A stretch of DNA of 64,000 bases from an uncultured Glaciecola sp. (lineage in GTDB: Bacteria; Pseudomonadota; Gammaproteobacteria; Enterobacterales; Alteromonadaceae), in the NCBI GenBank assembly GCA_937125395.1, contig CAKZLI010000001.1, positions 1 to 64,000 on the forward strand, in the 5' to 3' direction. The first letter of the stretch is position 1. Each line of letters opens with the position of its first letter. Shown here piece by piece: positions 6,984-15,669 of the stretch. The position numbers and the translations under genes are program-made. The notes beneath the pieces were generated by a model, which did not search any database, had not been told where the DNA came from, and was given only the letters and a program-made list of their open reading frames with translations.

Positions 6984-7995
6984 AACAATGATCATTGCAG
7001 AGCTATCAGGCAATCACAATCAAGATTTGCAGTATACCAAAGACTCTATGTACGCCATCAAAGAGACCGGTGCAGATGCTGTAAAATTACAAACCTATAC
7101 CGCCGATGCATTGACTCTCAATGTCGATAATGACGAATTTGGGCCACGTCAATCCGGTTTATGGCAAGGCCAAACGCCTTATGATGTCTTTACTCGAGGG
7201 GCATTGCCTTATGCGTGGCATGCGGAGTTATTTGCTTACGCTAAATCGCTAGATTTGCTGTGTTTTTCAACGCCGTTTGATCAAGCGGGATTAATGTTGT
7301 TAGAGAGTGTGGATAATCCGATATACAAGGTGGCGTCATTTGAAATTAAACATGTGCCGTTGCTAGAGCAACTCGCTGCGACGGGTAAACCGATTATTAT
7401 ATCCACGGGGATAGCAACGCTGGCTGATATTGAACAAGCGTTGGGGTATTTTCCAAATAAATCCAACATAACATTACTCAAATGCACCTCAGCCTATCCG
7501 GCTCCTTATGATCAAATTGATCTTAAATCCATGGTCAGCTTACAGCATATGTTTGGCGTAAAAGTAGGCGTGTCTGATCATACATTGGGCGCGGTTGTGC
7601 CCATTGCAGCAGTGGCATTGGGGGCGAGTATGATAGAAAAACATTTTATCCTTGACCGAACAGCGGGTGGGATTGATGTTGATTTTTCGATGGACGCATA
7701 TGAATTTACTGATATGGTCAAACAAGTGCGGATCACTGAGCAGGTATTAGGTGAGCGTCGTTATCAACTTAGTCCATCAGCTTTATCAGCAAGACAACGC
7801 GGCCGCAAAATATATATAAAAGAGAACGTCAAATCCGGCGATACTGTCACGCCTGACAATATTGCGATTGTACGAGGGCAGTACGGGCTTGAACCGCTCC
7901 ATTACCAAGCCGTGCTAGGTCAAGAATTTAAGACTAGAGCTCACGCTGGTGATGGTCTTGAATGGCACATGCTCAATGACGAAAGATGTATTTAG
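6976..7995 (+). CDS. pseI: Pseudaminic acid synthase
   Basis: 339 residues. NeuB-family TIM-barrel enzyme that condenses PEP with the free trideoxy-diacetamido-altrose to give pseudaminic acid. The start IIAELSGNHNQDL, then DAVKLQTYTADALT, CFSTPFD, YKVASFE and GVSDHTLG follow the NeuB pattern. GNHN with Ser before it (SGNHN) is typical of PseI rather than NeuB. The C-terminal 60 residues form an SAF/antifreeze-like domain (GRKIYIKENVKSGDTV onward). Last gene of the operon. No clear terminator follows, and the next gene is convergent 19 nt away. Confidence 0.95.
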   Translation: MTKTMIIAELSGNHNQDLQYTKDSMYAIKETGADAVKLQTYTADALTLNVDNDEFGPRQSGLWQGQTPYDVFTRGALPYAWHAELFAYAKSLDLLCFSTPFDQAGLMLLESVDNPIYKVASFEIKHVPLLEQLAATGKPIIISTGIATLADIEQALGYFPNKSNITLLKCTSAYPAPYDQIDLKSMVSLQHMFGVKVGVSDHTLGAVVPIAAVALGASMIEKHFILDRTAGGIDVDFSMDAYEFTDMVKQVRITEQVLGERRYQLSPSALSARQRGRKIYIKENVKSGDTVTPDNIAIVRGQYGLEPLHYQAVLGQEFKTRAHAGDGLEWHMLNDERCI

Positions 7996-8014
7996 CTGGG
8001 CGGGTTTAAGCTCG

Positions 8015-8794
8015 CTAGTTAAACTCTGCAATCCGTTCACCAGCTGCAAAGACCACCATTTCCCCTGGTTGCATCTGTTGCCAAGTCTCATTAGTGGTTA
8101 ACGGCTGAGTCGCTATCACCGTCACGACATCATTGGGTGTGGTTTCATCACTAAAATCCACTGTCACTTGAATATCTTTGAGCAGTGCTGGGCCAAAGGG
8201 GGCACGGCGCGTAATCCAATGCAAATTATTGGAACAATGTGCGATGAGAACATGGCCATCTGAGAGTAAAAAGTTACACACATCATATGCATGCAAGCGT
8301 TCGCGCAACTGATATATCAATGTATACAAAGCATTAGTATCAGCGGGTCGAGTCGGAAACTGATGATAAATTTGGTCTAATAACCAACAAAAAATATGCT
8401 CACTGTCGGTTGCCCCAACCGGTAAAAAACGCCCCAAAGGCAAAACAGTATCAATATCGTTGAGCTGTCCATTGTGTGCAAATGTCCAGTTCTCACCCCA
8501 CATTTCACGGCGAAAAGGATGGGTGTTTTCAAGCGTCAATGCACCGACATTAGCTTGGCGAATGTGGCTGACCACGATGTCACTTTTGATGCATTGCTGT
8601 TTCAAAAATTGCGCGACATCACACTGCGAACCGGCTTGCAAATCACGAAAATCCTGCACCCCTTTGCCTTGATAAAAGGTGATACCCCAGCCATCTTTGT
8701 GGACATCGGTGCGACCGGCTCGCTCCACCAAACCCGTGAAGCTAAAGCGTGCATCGGTTGGCACATTGGCAGACATTCCCATTAATTGACACAT
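8015..8794 (-). CDS. yafJ: Class II glutamine amidotransferase YafJ-like
   Basis: 259 residues, matching E. coli YafJ length. The N-terminus is MCQLMGMSA, with the nucleophilic Cys at position 2 as in all Ntn-type class II glutaminases. It is followed by the RTDVHKDGWGITFY block and SHIRQANVG, HPFRRE and FAHNGQ, which bind glutamine. It hydrolyses the amide of glutamine or a gamma-glutamyl compound; the physiological substrate of YafJ is not settled. It stands alone, convergent with the pse operon and divergent from the next gene, so it is not obviously linked to either. Confidence 0.88.
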   Translation of the reverse strand: MCQLMGMSANVPTDARFSFTGLVERAGRTDVHKDGWGITFYQGKGVQDFRDLQAGSQCDVAQFLKQQCIKSDIVVSHIRQANVGALTLENTHPFRREMWGENWTFAHNGQLNDIDTVLPLGRFLPVGATDSEHIFCWLLDQIYHQFPTRPADTNALYTLIYQLRERLHAYDVCNFLLSDGHVLIAHCSNNLHWITRRAPFGPALLKDIQVTVDFSDETTPNDVVTVIATQPLTTNETWQQMQPGEMVVFAAGERIAEFN

Positions 8795-8932
8795 GATATT
8801 ACTCCGTTTGCTGTGCAGCTAGTATATCAAGGTATTGTGTTGAGCAGCAATATGCGTTTTGACGGGGTTTTACTATCCCTTGTCGCGTAAAAGCGTTAAA
8901 ATACCCAACAAATATCAACCAGAGTAAATAAC

Positions 8933-9367
8933 ATGCAAGTATGCGGTGTCGAGTTAAAAGGTACAGAAGCCATTATCAGCCTATTATCACAACAGGATGG
9001 ATTGTTTAATATTCCTGATTGTCGTGTACGTAAAATCGAATACACCAAGAAAAATACCACTGCAGATTTACGTTATTTTCAAGCAACGTTTGCTAAGTTA
9101 ATCGAAGACTACAAGATTGATGCGGTGGTGATCAAAGAGCGCCCTCTAAAAGGCAAATTTGCTGGTGGTGCACTCGGTTTCAAAATGGAAGCAGCCATCC
9201 AGTTGATTGCTGATTTGGATGTGCGCGTCATCAGTGCGATTGAACTAAAAGCGATCCTAAAACATAATCCCATGCCGATTGCCTATGCTGATACAGGGTT
9301 AAAGTTGTTTCAAGAAGCAGCATTTAATGTCGCATTTGCGCATTTAGTGCGTCAAGTTCCAGGGTAA
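8933..9367 (+). CDS. DUF3010 family protein
   Basis: 144 residues. The sequence MQVCGVELKGTEAIISLL, then the central VVIKERPLKGKFAGGALGFKMEAAIQLI, matches the DUF3010 family as I know it from Alteromonas, Shewanella and Vibrio. The fold is thought to be RNase H/actin-like, but no activity is established. Cytosolic, no signal peptide. Monocistronic by spacing (138 nt upstream, 155 nt downstream). AGAGTAA lies before the ATG. Confidence 0.8.
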   Translation: MQVCGVELKGTEAIISLLSQQDGLFNIPDCRVRKIEYTKKNTTADLRYFQATFAKLIEDYKIDAVVIKERPLKGKFAGGALGFKMEAAIQLIADLDVRVISAIELKAILKHNPMPIAYADTGLKLFQEAAFNVAFAHLVRQVPG

Positions 9368-9434
9368 TTAGTCACCGTGATCGCTTGTATGTGTCGTGCT
9401 AGGAATTTGTCTTAGTTATTTGAATATTGCAATG

Positions 9435-9443
9435 TGCTATAAT
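9435..9443 (+). promoter_or_regulatory. Extended -10 promoter element
   Basis: TGCTATAAT is a perfect extended -10 (TG-n-TATAAT) about 75 nt upstream of the dehydratase gene. The -35 region is weak, as is usual for extended -10 promoters. It is the clearest sigma70 promoter for the 9523 gene and possibly for the two genes after it. Confidence 0.55.
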
Positions 9444-9522
9444 GTATCCATATTTTTCCTCCGTATTCGGCTGACAAGCCATCTCCAAAGATATAAATCG
9501 GAACAATGTATAAGGAATGCGT

Positions 9523-11496
9523 ATGCTTTCACATTTATTTGATGCCACTCGTACCATCAAACGTCTGGTAACTGTGTGTATTGATTCATCGTTTGTAATT
9601 GTGTCATTTTGGTTAGCGTTATTTTTACGACTTGAGACACTCAGTGTTGCCGCTGAACCTAAGTATTGGTTCATTGCGCTGACTTTGGCTCCAGTTAGCA
9701 TCATTATCTTTATTAAATTTGGCCTATATCGCGCGATATTGCGGTATTTGTCGACCATGGCAGTCTGGTCTATCGTGGCGGCCGTTGCAGCGTCTACCTC
9801 GTTGTTAGTGATTGCTGATTTCTTCTTCTCCACACAATTGCCTAAAACTGTTCCGATCATTTATTTTGCGTTATGCCTCATGTTTATTGGTGGTTCACGT
9901 TTGGTGTTACGCGCGTTAGTGAGTACGATCACGCGAGAAAATAAACAAGCTGTTATCATTTACGGAGCCGGAAGTGCTGGACGGCAATTGGCCTATGGAT
10001 TGATGAATGGCGGAGAATATGCACCGATTGCGTTCATTGATGATGATACCAAAAAACAAGGTTCTATTATTCAAGGCGTGCCTGTCATTGCTTTGACGCA
10101 GTTAGATGAATTATTAAAAACACGTATTGTTAGTAAAATTCTACTGGCGTTGCCAAGTATTAAACGCGGTGTACGTAAACAAATCCTCACTGATTTAGAA
10201 CGTTTTACGGTTGCCGTACAAACCATCCCAGGCATGATGGATGTGATTGAGGGGAATGCGCCCTCTGGTGAAATTCGTGATGTAGAAATTGAAGATTTAT
10301 TAGGTCGTGATGCAGTCACTCCGCAAAACGATTTAATGCAAGCGAACATCTATCAAAAAGTCGTGATGGTTACTGGCGCCGGTGGTTCAATTGGTTCGGA
10401 GTTATGTCGCCAAATTATTCGTTTTCAGCCGACCAAATTGGTGTTGTTTGAATTATTCGAATTTGGGCTGTACACCGTTGATCGTGAGCTGCAACAACTG
10501 GTGATTGAAAAGCAACTCAACGTTGAAATTATTCCCATCATTGGTTCAGTGCAGCGCATCAATCGTGTTGAGAATGTACTCAAAGCCTTTGGCGTCAACA
10601 CCATGTATCATGCTGCAGCGTATAAACATGTTCCCTTAGTTGAAAACAACGTTGTCGAAGGGGTGCGCAATAATATTTTTGGTACCATGGACACTGCTAA
10701 AGCCGCTATTAATGCTAATGTAGAGACCTTCGTACTCGTCTCTACCGATAAAGCCGTCCGTCCGACCAATATTATGGGTGCAACCAAACGGATGGCGGAG
10801 CTTGTGTTGCAAGCATTGGCCAACAAGCAATCTGGTACGCGTTTTTGTATGGTGCGCTTTGGTAATGTGCTCGGCTCATCGGGCTCAGTCGTCCCTTTGT
10901 TTCGTAAACAAATTAAAGACGGTGGTCCAGTTACCTTAACCCACAACGATATAACACGTTACTTTATGACTATTCCCGAAGCAGCCCAATTAGTGATCCA
11001 GGCCGGTGCTATGGGCAAGGGCGGAGATGTATTTGTATTGGATATGGGTGAACCTGTGCGGATCCGTGATTTAGCCGTTAAACTCATTCGCTTATCGGGA
11101 TTGGAAGTCAAAGATGGATTTAATCCCGATGGTGATGTTGAAATTCAATGCACCGGCTTACGTCCAGGCGAAAAACTTTACGAAGAGCTTCTGATTGGGG
11201 ATGATGTTGAATTAACCCATCATGAGCGTATCATGACTGCAAATGAGGTCATGCTCCCGTGGGATGAACTACAAAAAATCATTCAACAGTTAGATGATGC
11301 TTGTCATGCATTTGACCATGAAACGATTCGCCAATTATTGATAGATGCGCCGACAGCGTACAAACCGAATGATCCAATTGTCGATTTGTTATATATCGCT
11401 AAACAAGCACGCCCTGAACTTGATTATTTAGATCATGCTAGTAACAGCGATCCTAAAGTCGTCAAGTTTAATCAATTAAATCACAAACCCAGTTAG
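9523..11496 (+). CDS. Membrane-bound nucleotide-sugar 4,6-dehydratase, FlaA1/WbpM/CapD family
   Basis: 657 residues from the ATG at 9523. AAGGA at 9512-9516 is correctly spaced for it, while the in-frame ATG at 9517 is too close. About four hydrophobic segments fill the first 120 residues, then a CoA-binding-like Rossmann domain (IIYGAGSAGRQLAYGL), then the dehydratase domain with VTGAGGSIGSELCRQI and STDKAVRPTNIMGATKRM. The catalytic Tyr is replaced by Met (MGATK), the known signature of large WbpM-type enzymes. It makes UDP-4-keto-6-deoxy sugars for O-antigen or capsule and often marks the end of such clusters. The SDR gene starts only 9 nt after its stop. Confidence 0.93.
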   Translation: MLSHLFDATRTIKRLVTVCIDSSFVIVSFWLALFLRLETLSVAAEPKYWFIALTLAPVSIIIFIKFGLYRAILRYLSTMAVWSIVAAVAASTSLLVIADFFFSTQLPKTVPIIYFALCLMFIGGSRLVLRALVSTITRENKQAVIIYGAGSAGRQLAYGLMNGGEYAPIAFIDDDTKKQGSIIQGVPVIALTQLDELLKTRIVSKILLALPSIKRGVRKQILTDLERFTVAVQTIPGMMDVIEGNAPSGEIRDVEIEDLLGRDAVTPQNDLMQANIYQKVVMVTGAGGSIGSELCRQIIRFQPTKLVLFELFEFGLYTVDRELQQLVIEKQLNVEIIPIIGSVQRINRVENVLKAFGVNTMYHAAAYKHVPLVENNVVEGVRNNIFGTMDTAKAAINANVETFVLVSTDKAVRPTNIMGATKRMAELVLQALANKQSGTRFCMVRFGNVLGSSGSVVPLFRKQIKDGGPVTLTHNDITRYFMTIPEAAQLVIQAGAMGKGGDVFVLDMGEPVRIRDLAVKLIRLSGLEVKDGFNPDGDVEIQCTGLRPGEKLYEELLIGDDVELTHHERIMTANEVMLPWDELQKIIQQLDDACHAFDHETIRQLLIDAPTAYKPNDPIVDLLYIAKQARPELDYLDHASNSDPKVVKFNQLNHKPS

Positions 11497-11505
11497 GTCT
11501 GTTTA

Positions 11506-12330
11506 ATGCAAGATACCCAAGCCGATGCGTCATCGCCAGCTCTAAGCAATGGTGTCGCCGTCAACAAAACACTGGTGATCACCGGAGGTTCCTCTGGCAT
11601 TGGCCTAGCGATCTGTCAGCGTTTTGCCCAAGCAGGCTATCGGGTGTTTAATCTCGATATTCAACCCTCATTAGCCGCTACTAACGCCGCTACTAACGCC
11701 GATACGTCGCTAAGTGAGCGTATTCACAATGTAATAGTGGATGTGACAAATCACGCAGCGGTGAACCAAGCGATTGCCGATATTGCCTCACAACATGTCA
11801 TCGATACTTTGGTCTGTAATGCAGGTAAACATGTCTCAGGCACCCTGGAACAGACCAGTGAAGCGCAACTAGATGACTTATTTGCATTGAATGTCAAAGG
11901 GGCGTTTAACGCAGTCCAAGCAGTCTTACCCGGCATGCAACAAGCAGCAAACGGGAGCATTATCCTAATTGCCTCTGAGCAAGCATTAGTGGGTAAAACC
12001 GGGTCATTTGCATACAATTTGACTAAGCATGCGCTTGCATCCATGGCCAAAACGACGGCGCTGGATTATGCACAATTTAACATCCGTGCTAATGCACTGT
12101 GTCCAGGCACGATTGATACCCCCTTATATCAGAACGCTATTGCCCAATATGTCAAACGCTCCGGCGCAGATATTGACCAAGTCCATGCTGAAGAAGCACA
12201 ATGCCAGCCTATTGGACGAATTGGTTTGCCTGAAGAAGTCGCTGCTTATGCGCTGTTCTTGGCTTCCGATGATGCACGTTTTATTACGGGTGCATTACCA
12301 GTGATTGATGGCGGTTACAGTACCCGATGA
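11506..12330 (+). CDS. Short-chain dehydrogenase/reductase, probable sugar or sugar-acid dehydrogenase
   Basis: 274 residues. Classical SDR: TGGSSGIG cofactor loop after an unusual 20-residue N-terminal extension, NAG motif (VCNAGKH), catalytic Ser...YNLTK (Tyr-x3-Lys) and the C-terminal FITGALPVIDGGYS. A 12-bp perfect tandem duplication (11674-11697) lengthens a surface loop (AATNAATNAD). It overlaps the next gene, an amidohydrolase, as ATGA (12327-12330). Together with the lactonase-like, dehydratase and aldolase genes nearby, it fits the first oxidation of a neutral (deoxy)sugar or the later oxidation of a keto-deoxy acid. Substrate unknown. Confidence 0.8.
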   Translation: MQDTQADASSPALSNGVAVNKTLVITGGSSGIGLAICQRFAQAGYRVFNLDIQPSLAATNAATNADTSLSERIHNVIVDVTNHAAVNQAIADIASQHVIDTLVCNAGKHVSGTLEQTSEAQLDDLFALNVKGAFNAVQAVLPGMQQAANGSIILIASEQALVGKTGSFAYNLTKHALASMAKTTALDYAQFNIRANALCPGTIDTPLYQNAIAQYVKRSGADIDQVHAEEAQCQPIGRIGLPEEVAAYALFLASDDARFITGALPVIDGGYSTR

Positions 12331-13229
12331 TCCGAATTGTCGACCCGCATGTGCATTTATTTGATTTAGCGCAAGGCAAATATGCATGGTTACACCCGCA
12401 CAATCCCCCTTTTTGGCCAGATAAAGACAACATTCATCATTCCTATACTCCGGCCGATTTATGCCTATCAGCACCGCTGCAGATTACAGGATGTGTGCAC
12501 ATTGAAGCAGGTTTTGATAATGCACAACCATGGCGTGAACTAGCTTCAGTGGACAAGATGTTTGCCCAGTGGCAAATCTCATCCCCTTTAAGTCGATGCG
12601 CCAGTATTGCTACTTGTGATCTCACCTTAGCAACCACAAAGTTTATCAATCAAATTAACCCATTCTTTGACTATGCGCATTGTGTTGGAGTGCGGCATAT
12701 TTTGGATGAGAATGCATTGAGCTTACTTAGCAATCCGCAAGTATTGACCAATTTACATTACTTAGCGGATAAGCAGTATATTTTTGAAGCGCAATTTGAT
12801 CTCACCGATGAATCAGTAGTTACGGCTATCGAGCAATGGTTTGCGACACGCGAGACACCGGCAATCTGGGTTGTAGATCATGCATCTATCGGCTGTCAGA
12901 CAGACCCCATGAAATGGCACTCAAATCTGCAGCGATTAGCGCAGATCCCCACACTCATCGTTAAAGCCTCCGGCTGGGAAATGGCCGACCGGCACTACGC
13001 TCATGCTCGAATTGTGGAAGCGCTGGGCGCTTTGATACAGTTCTTTGGGGTGGAGCGAGTGATGTTGGCGAGTAATTTTCCAGTGAGTTTACTGCGTTCT
13101 ACTTATCAAGAGTACTGGCAGCAAATGGTAACAGTGTGTAAGGATTTAGGCTTAGATGAGCATAGCCAACGCTGCTTGTTTGAGCAAACAGCACTAGCTA
13201 CGTATTTCTCATCGCCCTCGACAAAGTAA
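12327..13229 (+). CDS. Amidohydrolase-2 family protein, sugar lactonase-like
   Basis: 300 residues, TIM-barrel metallohydrolase. The N-terminus IVDPHVHLFDLAQGKYAWL has the H-x-H metal motif of the L-fucono/L-rhamnono-lactonase group. VDHASIG holds a later His. The C-terminal motif is ASNFPVSLL, the SN-PV variant of the usual SDxPV. It probably opens a 1,4- or 1,5-lactone made by the SDR encoded just upstream, with which it is coupled by a 4-bp overlap. The end of the gene lies inside an 18-bp tandem duplication, so the stop position may vary between relatives. Confidence 0.78.
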   Translation: MIRIVDPHVHLFDLAQGKYAWLHPHNPPFWPDKDNIHHSYTPADLCLSAPLQITGCVHIEAGFDNAQPWRELASVDKMFAQWQISSPLSRCASIATCDLTLATTKFINQINPFFDYAHCVGVRHILDENALSLLSNPQVLTNLHYLADKQYIFEAQFDLTDESVVTAIEQWFATRETPAIWVVDHASIGCQTDPMKWHSNLQRLAQIPTLIVKASGWEMADRHYAHARIVEALGALIQFFGVERVMLASNFPVSLLRSTYQEYWQQMVTVCKDLGLDEHSQRCLFEQTALATYFSSPSTK

Positions 13230-13264
13230 TCGCCCTCGACAAAAAAATCACCCTTGAGAACGTC
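13211..13264 (+). repeat. 18-bp tandem duplication across a stop codon
   Basis: Copies at 13211-13228 and 13229-13246 are nearly identical (ATCGCCCTCGACAAA core), with a decayed third at 13247-13264. The TAA stop of the amidohydrolase lies at the junction, so the second copy is now untranslated. The third reaches almost to the stop of the convergent dehydratase gene at 13273. Confidence 0.85.
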
Positions 13265-13272
13265 ACCGCTGG

Positions 13273-14448
13273 TTATTTAACGATCACGTGTGGTGAGCGC
13301 TTGACGATCTCATCGTTGAGCTCAATGCCAATCCCGGGTAAATCAGGTACGACAAATTGTCCATTAACCGGTTGATAATCTTGAATACACAGCTCTCTGT
13401 TCCATGATTTGATCGCATAGGTGTGATGTTCGTGGATCAAGAAATTAGGAATGGCCGCCTCAAGTTGCAATGCAGCCGCTGTTGCTACAGGGCCACCACA
13501 CACATGGGCTTGAATGCGAATATCGTAGACATCAGCATAATCACAGACTTTTTTGGCTTCGGTAAAGCCGCCACACAAGCCCACATCGGGTTGTAAAACA
13601 TCGATACTTTGATCTTCAAAGTACGGACGCACATCCCAACGATGATATAAACGCTCGCCACCAGCGATAGGGACGTTGACATTTTGTTCGACTTTTTTGT
13701 GTACTGCAGAGTTGAGGTAATTGACCGGCTCTTCAAACATCATACAGCCGACTTCTTCGATGATACTGCCAATTTGAATGGCACTGGCACAGCCCATTAA
13801 CGAGTGTGCTTCAAAAATAATATCGACATCACTGCCGACTGCATCACGAATTGCGCGCAGGCGATCACCAAACAAACGCATTTGTTTAGGCGTAAATAAA
13901 TTAGTGCGATCAAAGCTCGATTCACCAAATTCGTTATACACAATCGGATCAACTTTGACCGCGTCGTACCCTTCAGCGACCGCTTTTAAAGCAGCTTGTG
14001 CATATTGCTCCGGTTCGATTAATTTGGTGCATTCCGTATCCCAATCAAATTGTAATTGGCTGGCATAAGTACGGAGGTTATCGTTGGTTTTGCCGCCGAG
14101 TAATTGGTACACCGGCACATTGAGCGCTTTACCTTTGATATCCCACAACGCGGTATCGATTGCACTCATGGCTGCATACAATACCGGTCCGCCACCTAAT
14201 CCCCAAAAACTTTCACGTAACATACGGGACCATAATTGTTCGGTTTTGAATGGGTCATGACCAATTAATACGGCCTCTACTATCTCTTTAATCATCGCCG
14301 CTGCTGCACTGTGACCCCAATCATAGGCCAAACCTGCTTCGCCAACCCCGTGAATCCCTTCATCGGTATGCACACGCACAAAGATGGGATTCCAAGGTGG
14401 ACGTTCTGGACAATGGATATCGAATATTTCTACATGGGTCACTTTCAT
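13273..14448 (-). CDS. Enolase-superfamily sugar-acid dehydratase (galactonate dehydratase-like)
   Basis: 391 residues, mandelate-racemase/muconate-lactonizing superfamily. N-terminal capping domain (VRVHTDEGIHGVGEAGL) and barrel with K165 (DAVKVDP), E213-x-H215 (IIFEAHS), E239 (MFEEP), E265 (GGERLYHRW) and H315 (IQAHVCGGP). The acid-x-His on one strand plus a His at the barrel end is the dehydratase arrangement of DgoD/RspA-type members; the first ligand here is Glu rather than the common Asp. It would turn an aldonate into a 2-keto-3-deoxy acid. It is convergent with the SDR-lactonase pair and 63 nt upstream of nothing but its own promoter, with the aldolase gene transcribed first on the same strand. 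Substrate open. Confidence 0.82.
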   Translation of the reverse strand: MKVTHVEIFDIHCPERPPWNPIFVRVHTDEGIHGVGEAGLAYDWGHSAAAAMIKEIVEAVLIGHDPFKTEQLWSRMLRESFWGLGGGPVLYAAMSAIDTALWDIKGKALNVPVYQLLGGKTNDNLRTYASQLQFDWDTECTKLIEPEQYAQAALKAVAEGYDAVKVDPIVYNEFGESSFDRTNLFTPKQMRLFGDRLRAIRDAVGSDVDIIFEAHSLMGCASAIQIGSIIEEVGCMMFEEPVNYLNSAVHKKVEQNVNVPIAGGERLYHRWDVRPYFEDQSIDVLQPDVGLCGGFTEAKKVCDYADVYDIRIQAHVCGGPVATAAALQLEAAIPNFLIHEHHTYAIKSWNRELCIQDYQPVNGQFVVPDLPGIGIELNDEIVKRSPHVIVK

Positions 14449-14511
14449 AATGCACTCTTATATTAGGTAATTAATAAGGTAAAAAGATAAATATAACTAA
14501 CGGTTCCGCAC

Positions 14512-15282
14512 TTACATATCAAAATCAGGGTACTGACGTTTGACTCGACGCAGCATGGCTGGCCAGGTTTTTTGGCCACCAGTAAGGCCAGTATGTACAA
14601 TATTCGCTTGTGCTTTGATCCCATCAATAATCGATTGCTCAATCAAAATGGGCTGATCATTACTGCTTTGCAGTTTGATCTGGATCTCACAGGCTTTGAG
14701 TAAATCATACATGTGCATAAATGCATCGCCAATTGTCAGCCCCATGGTGAGTGCGCCATGGTTGCGCAGTAGCATAAAGTTGGCAGTGCCGAGGTCAGAT
14801 TGCAAACGAGCGATCTCCTCATCATTGACCGCCAACCCTTCATAGTCATGATACGCCATGGAAGCAAGTGCAAATGCAGCATATTGAGAATAAGGCTGCA
14901 AACCTTGCTGGGTACTGGCGACGGCAATTGCATCACAGTGATGCACATGAAAAGCACATTGGTCAGCATGGCGAGCGATATGCACCGCACTGTGAATGGT
15001 AAAACCGGCTGGATTGATGGTGAATGGACAATTGGCTTGAATGATGTTGCCTTGAATGTCTATTTTGACTAAATTTGATGCGGTGACTTCTTCAAAACAC
15101 AATCCAAATGCATTGATCAAGAGATCATCGGTACCGGGGATCCGAGCTGAGATATGAGTGTGGATTAAATCATCCCAACCATGAATAACCATCAAACGAT
15201 AGGCTGCGGCAAGCTCAACGCGAGTCTGCCATTCTTGTCCTGAAACGCTAGAGCGAAGTGATATGGTAGGTAAATCAAACAT
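14512..15282 (-). CDS. Class II aldolase/adducin family protein
   Basis: 256 residues. It contains the family signature GWDDLIHTHISARIPGTDDLLINAFG, the zinc motif AFHVHHCDAIA (H-x-H) and NHGALTMGLTIGDAF. Members cleave or epimerise sugar phosphates or keto-deoxy acids, and some are decarboxylases; sequence alone does not separate them. It is transcribed just ahead of the dehydratase on the same strand (63 nt gap), so the inferred role is cleavage of the dehydratase product to pyruvate or an aldehyde. It has no obvious export signal. Confidence 0.82.
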   Translation of the reverse strand: MFDLPTISLRSSVSGQEWQTRVELAAAYRLMVIHGWDDLIHTHISARIPGTDDLLINAFGLCFEEVTASNLVKIDIQGNIIQANCPFTINPAGFTIHSAVHIARHADQCAFHVHHCDAIAVASTQQGLQPYSQYAAFALASMAYHDYEGLAVNDEEIARLQSDLGTANFMLLRNHGALTMGLTIGDAFMHMYDLLKACEIQIKLQSSNDQPILIEQSIIDGIKAQANIVHTGLTGGQKTWPAMLRRVKRQYPDFDM

Positions 15283-15412
15283 AGTAAATTAGTAGCTAAT
15301 CTATCAATTATCAACAATGCTTATAATATACCATACCCAGTGATGGGCTGTCCTTAATCTATCAACAATCTATCATTAATCTGACGTGGAAATGGGTTGG
15401 TTTGTTGACTAA

Positions 15413-15496
15413 CTAAACCAAATACAAAATAAGCAAGATGGCTAAGACTGATAAACTAATTAACGCGGTAAACGGTTCTTTGTGTGTGGTTTTCAT
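15413..15496 (-). CDS. 27-residue single-helix membrane peptide
   Basis: Within the 387-base space between the aldolase and phosphohexomutase genes, the complement has ATG at 15496, AGGA seven bases before it, and a TAG at 15413. The peptide starts MKTTHKEPF, then a run of 18 hydrophobic residues (TALISLSVLAILLILYLV) to the C-terminus: a positively charged head and one transmembrane helix. Strong Shine-Dalgarno spacing and composition support a real gene, though I recognise no family. The rest of the gap (15283-15412 and 15497-15669) shows nothing clear; it probably holds promoters for both flanking minus-strand units. Confidence 0.55.
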   Translation of the reverse strand: MKTTHKEPFTALISLSVLAILLILYLV

Positions 15497-15669
15497 AAAT
15501 CTATCCTGTTTCTTATTGTAGTATTAATTTTAATACAAGTTTTGATTTACACTACAAAAATAGCTTTTAAATTACCGCCAATTGTTCCACAAAACCGTCA
15601 TTTACGGGCTTTACGCACTTTTGAATAGCCAGTTAACCTTGTTTTAGGCCTTTCTCGCTTATCTCAATA

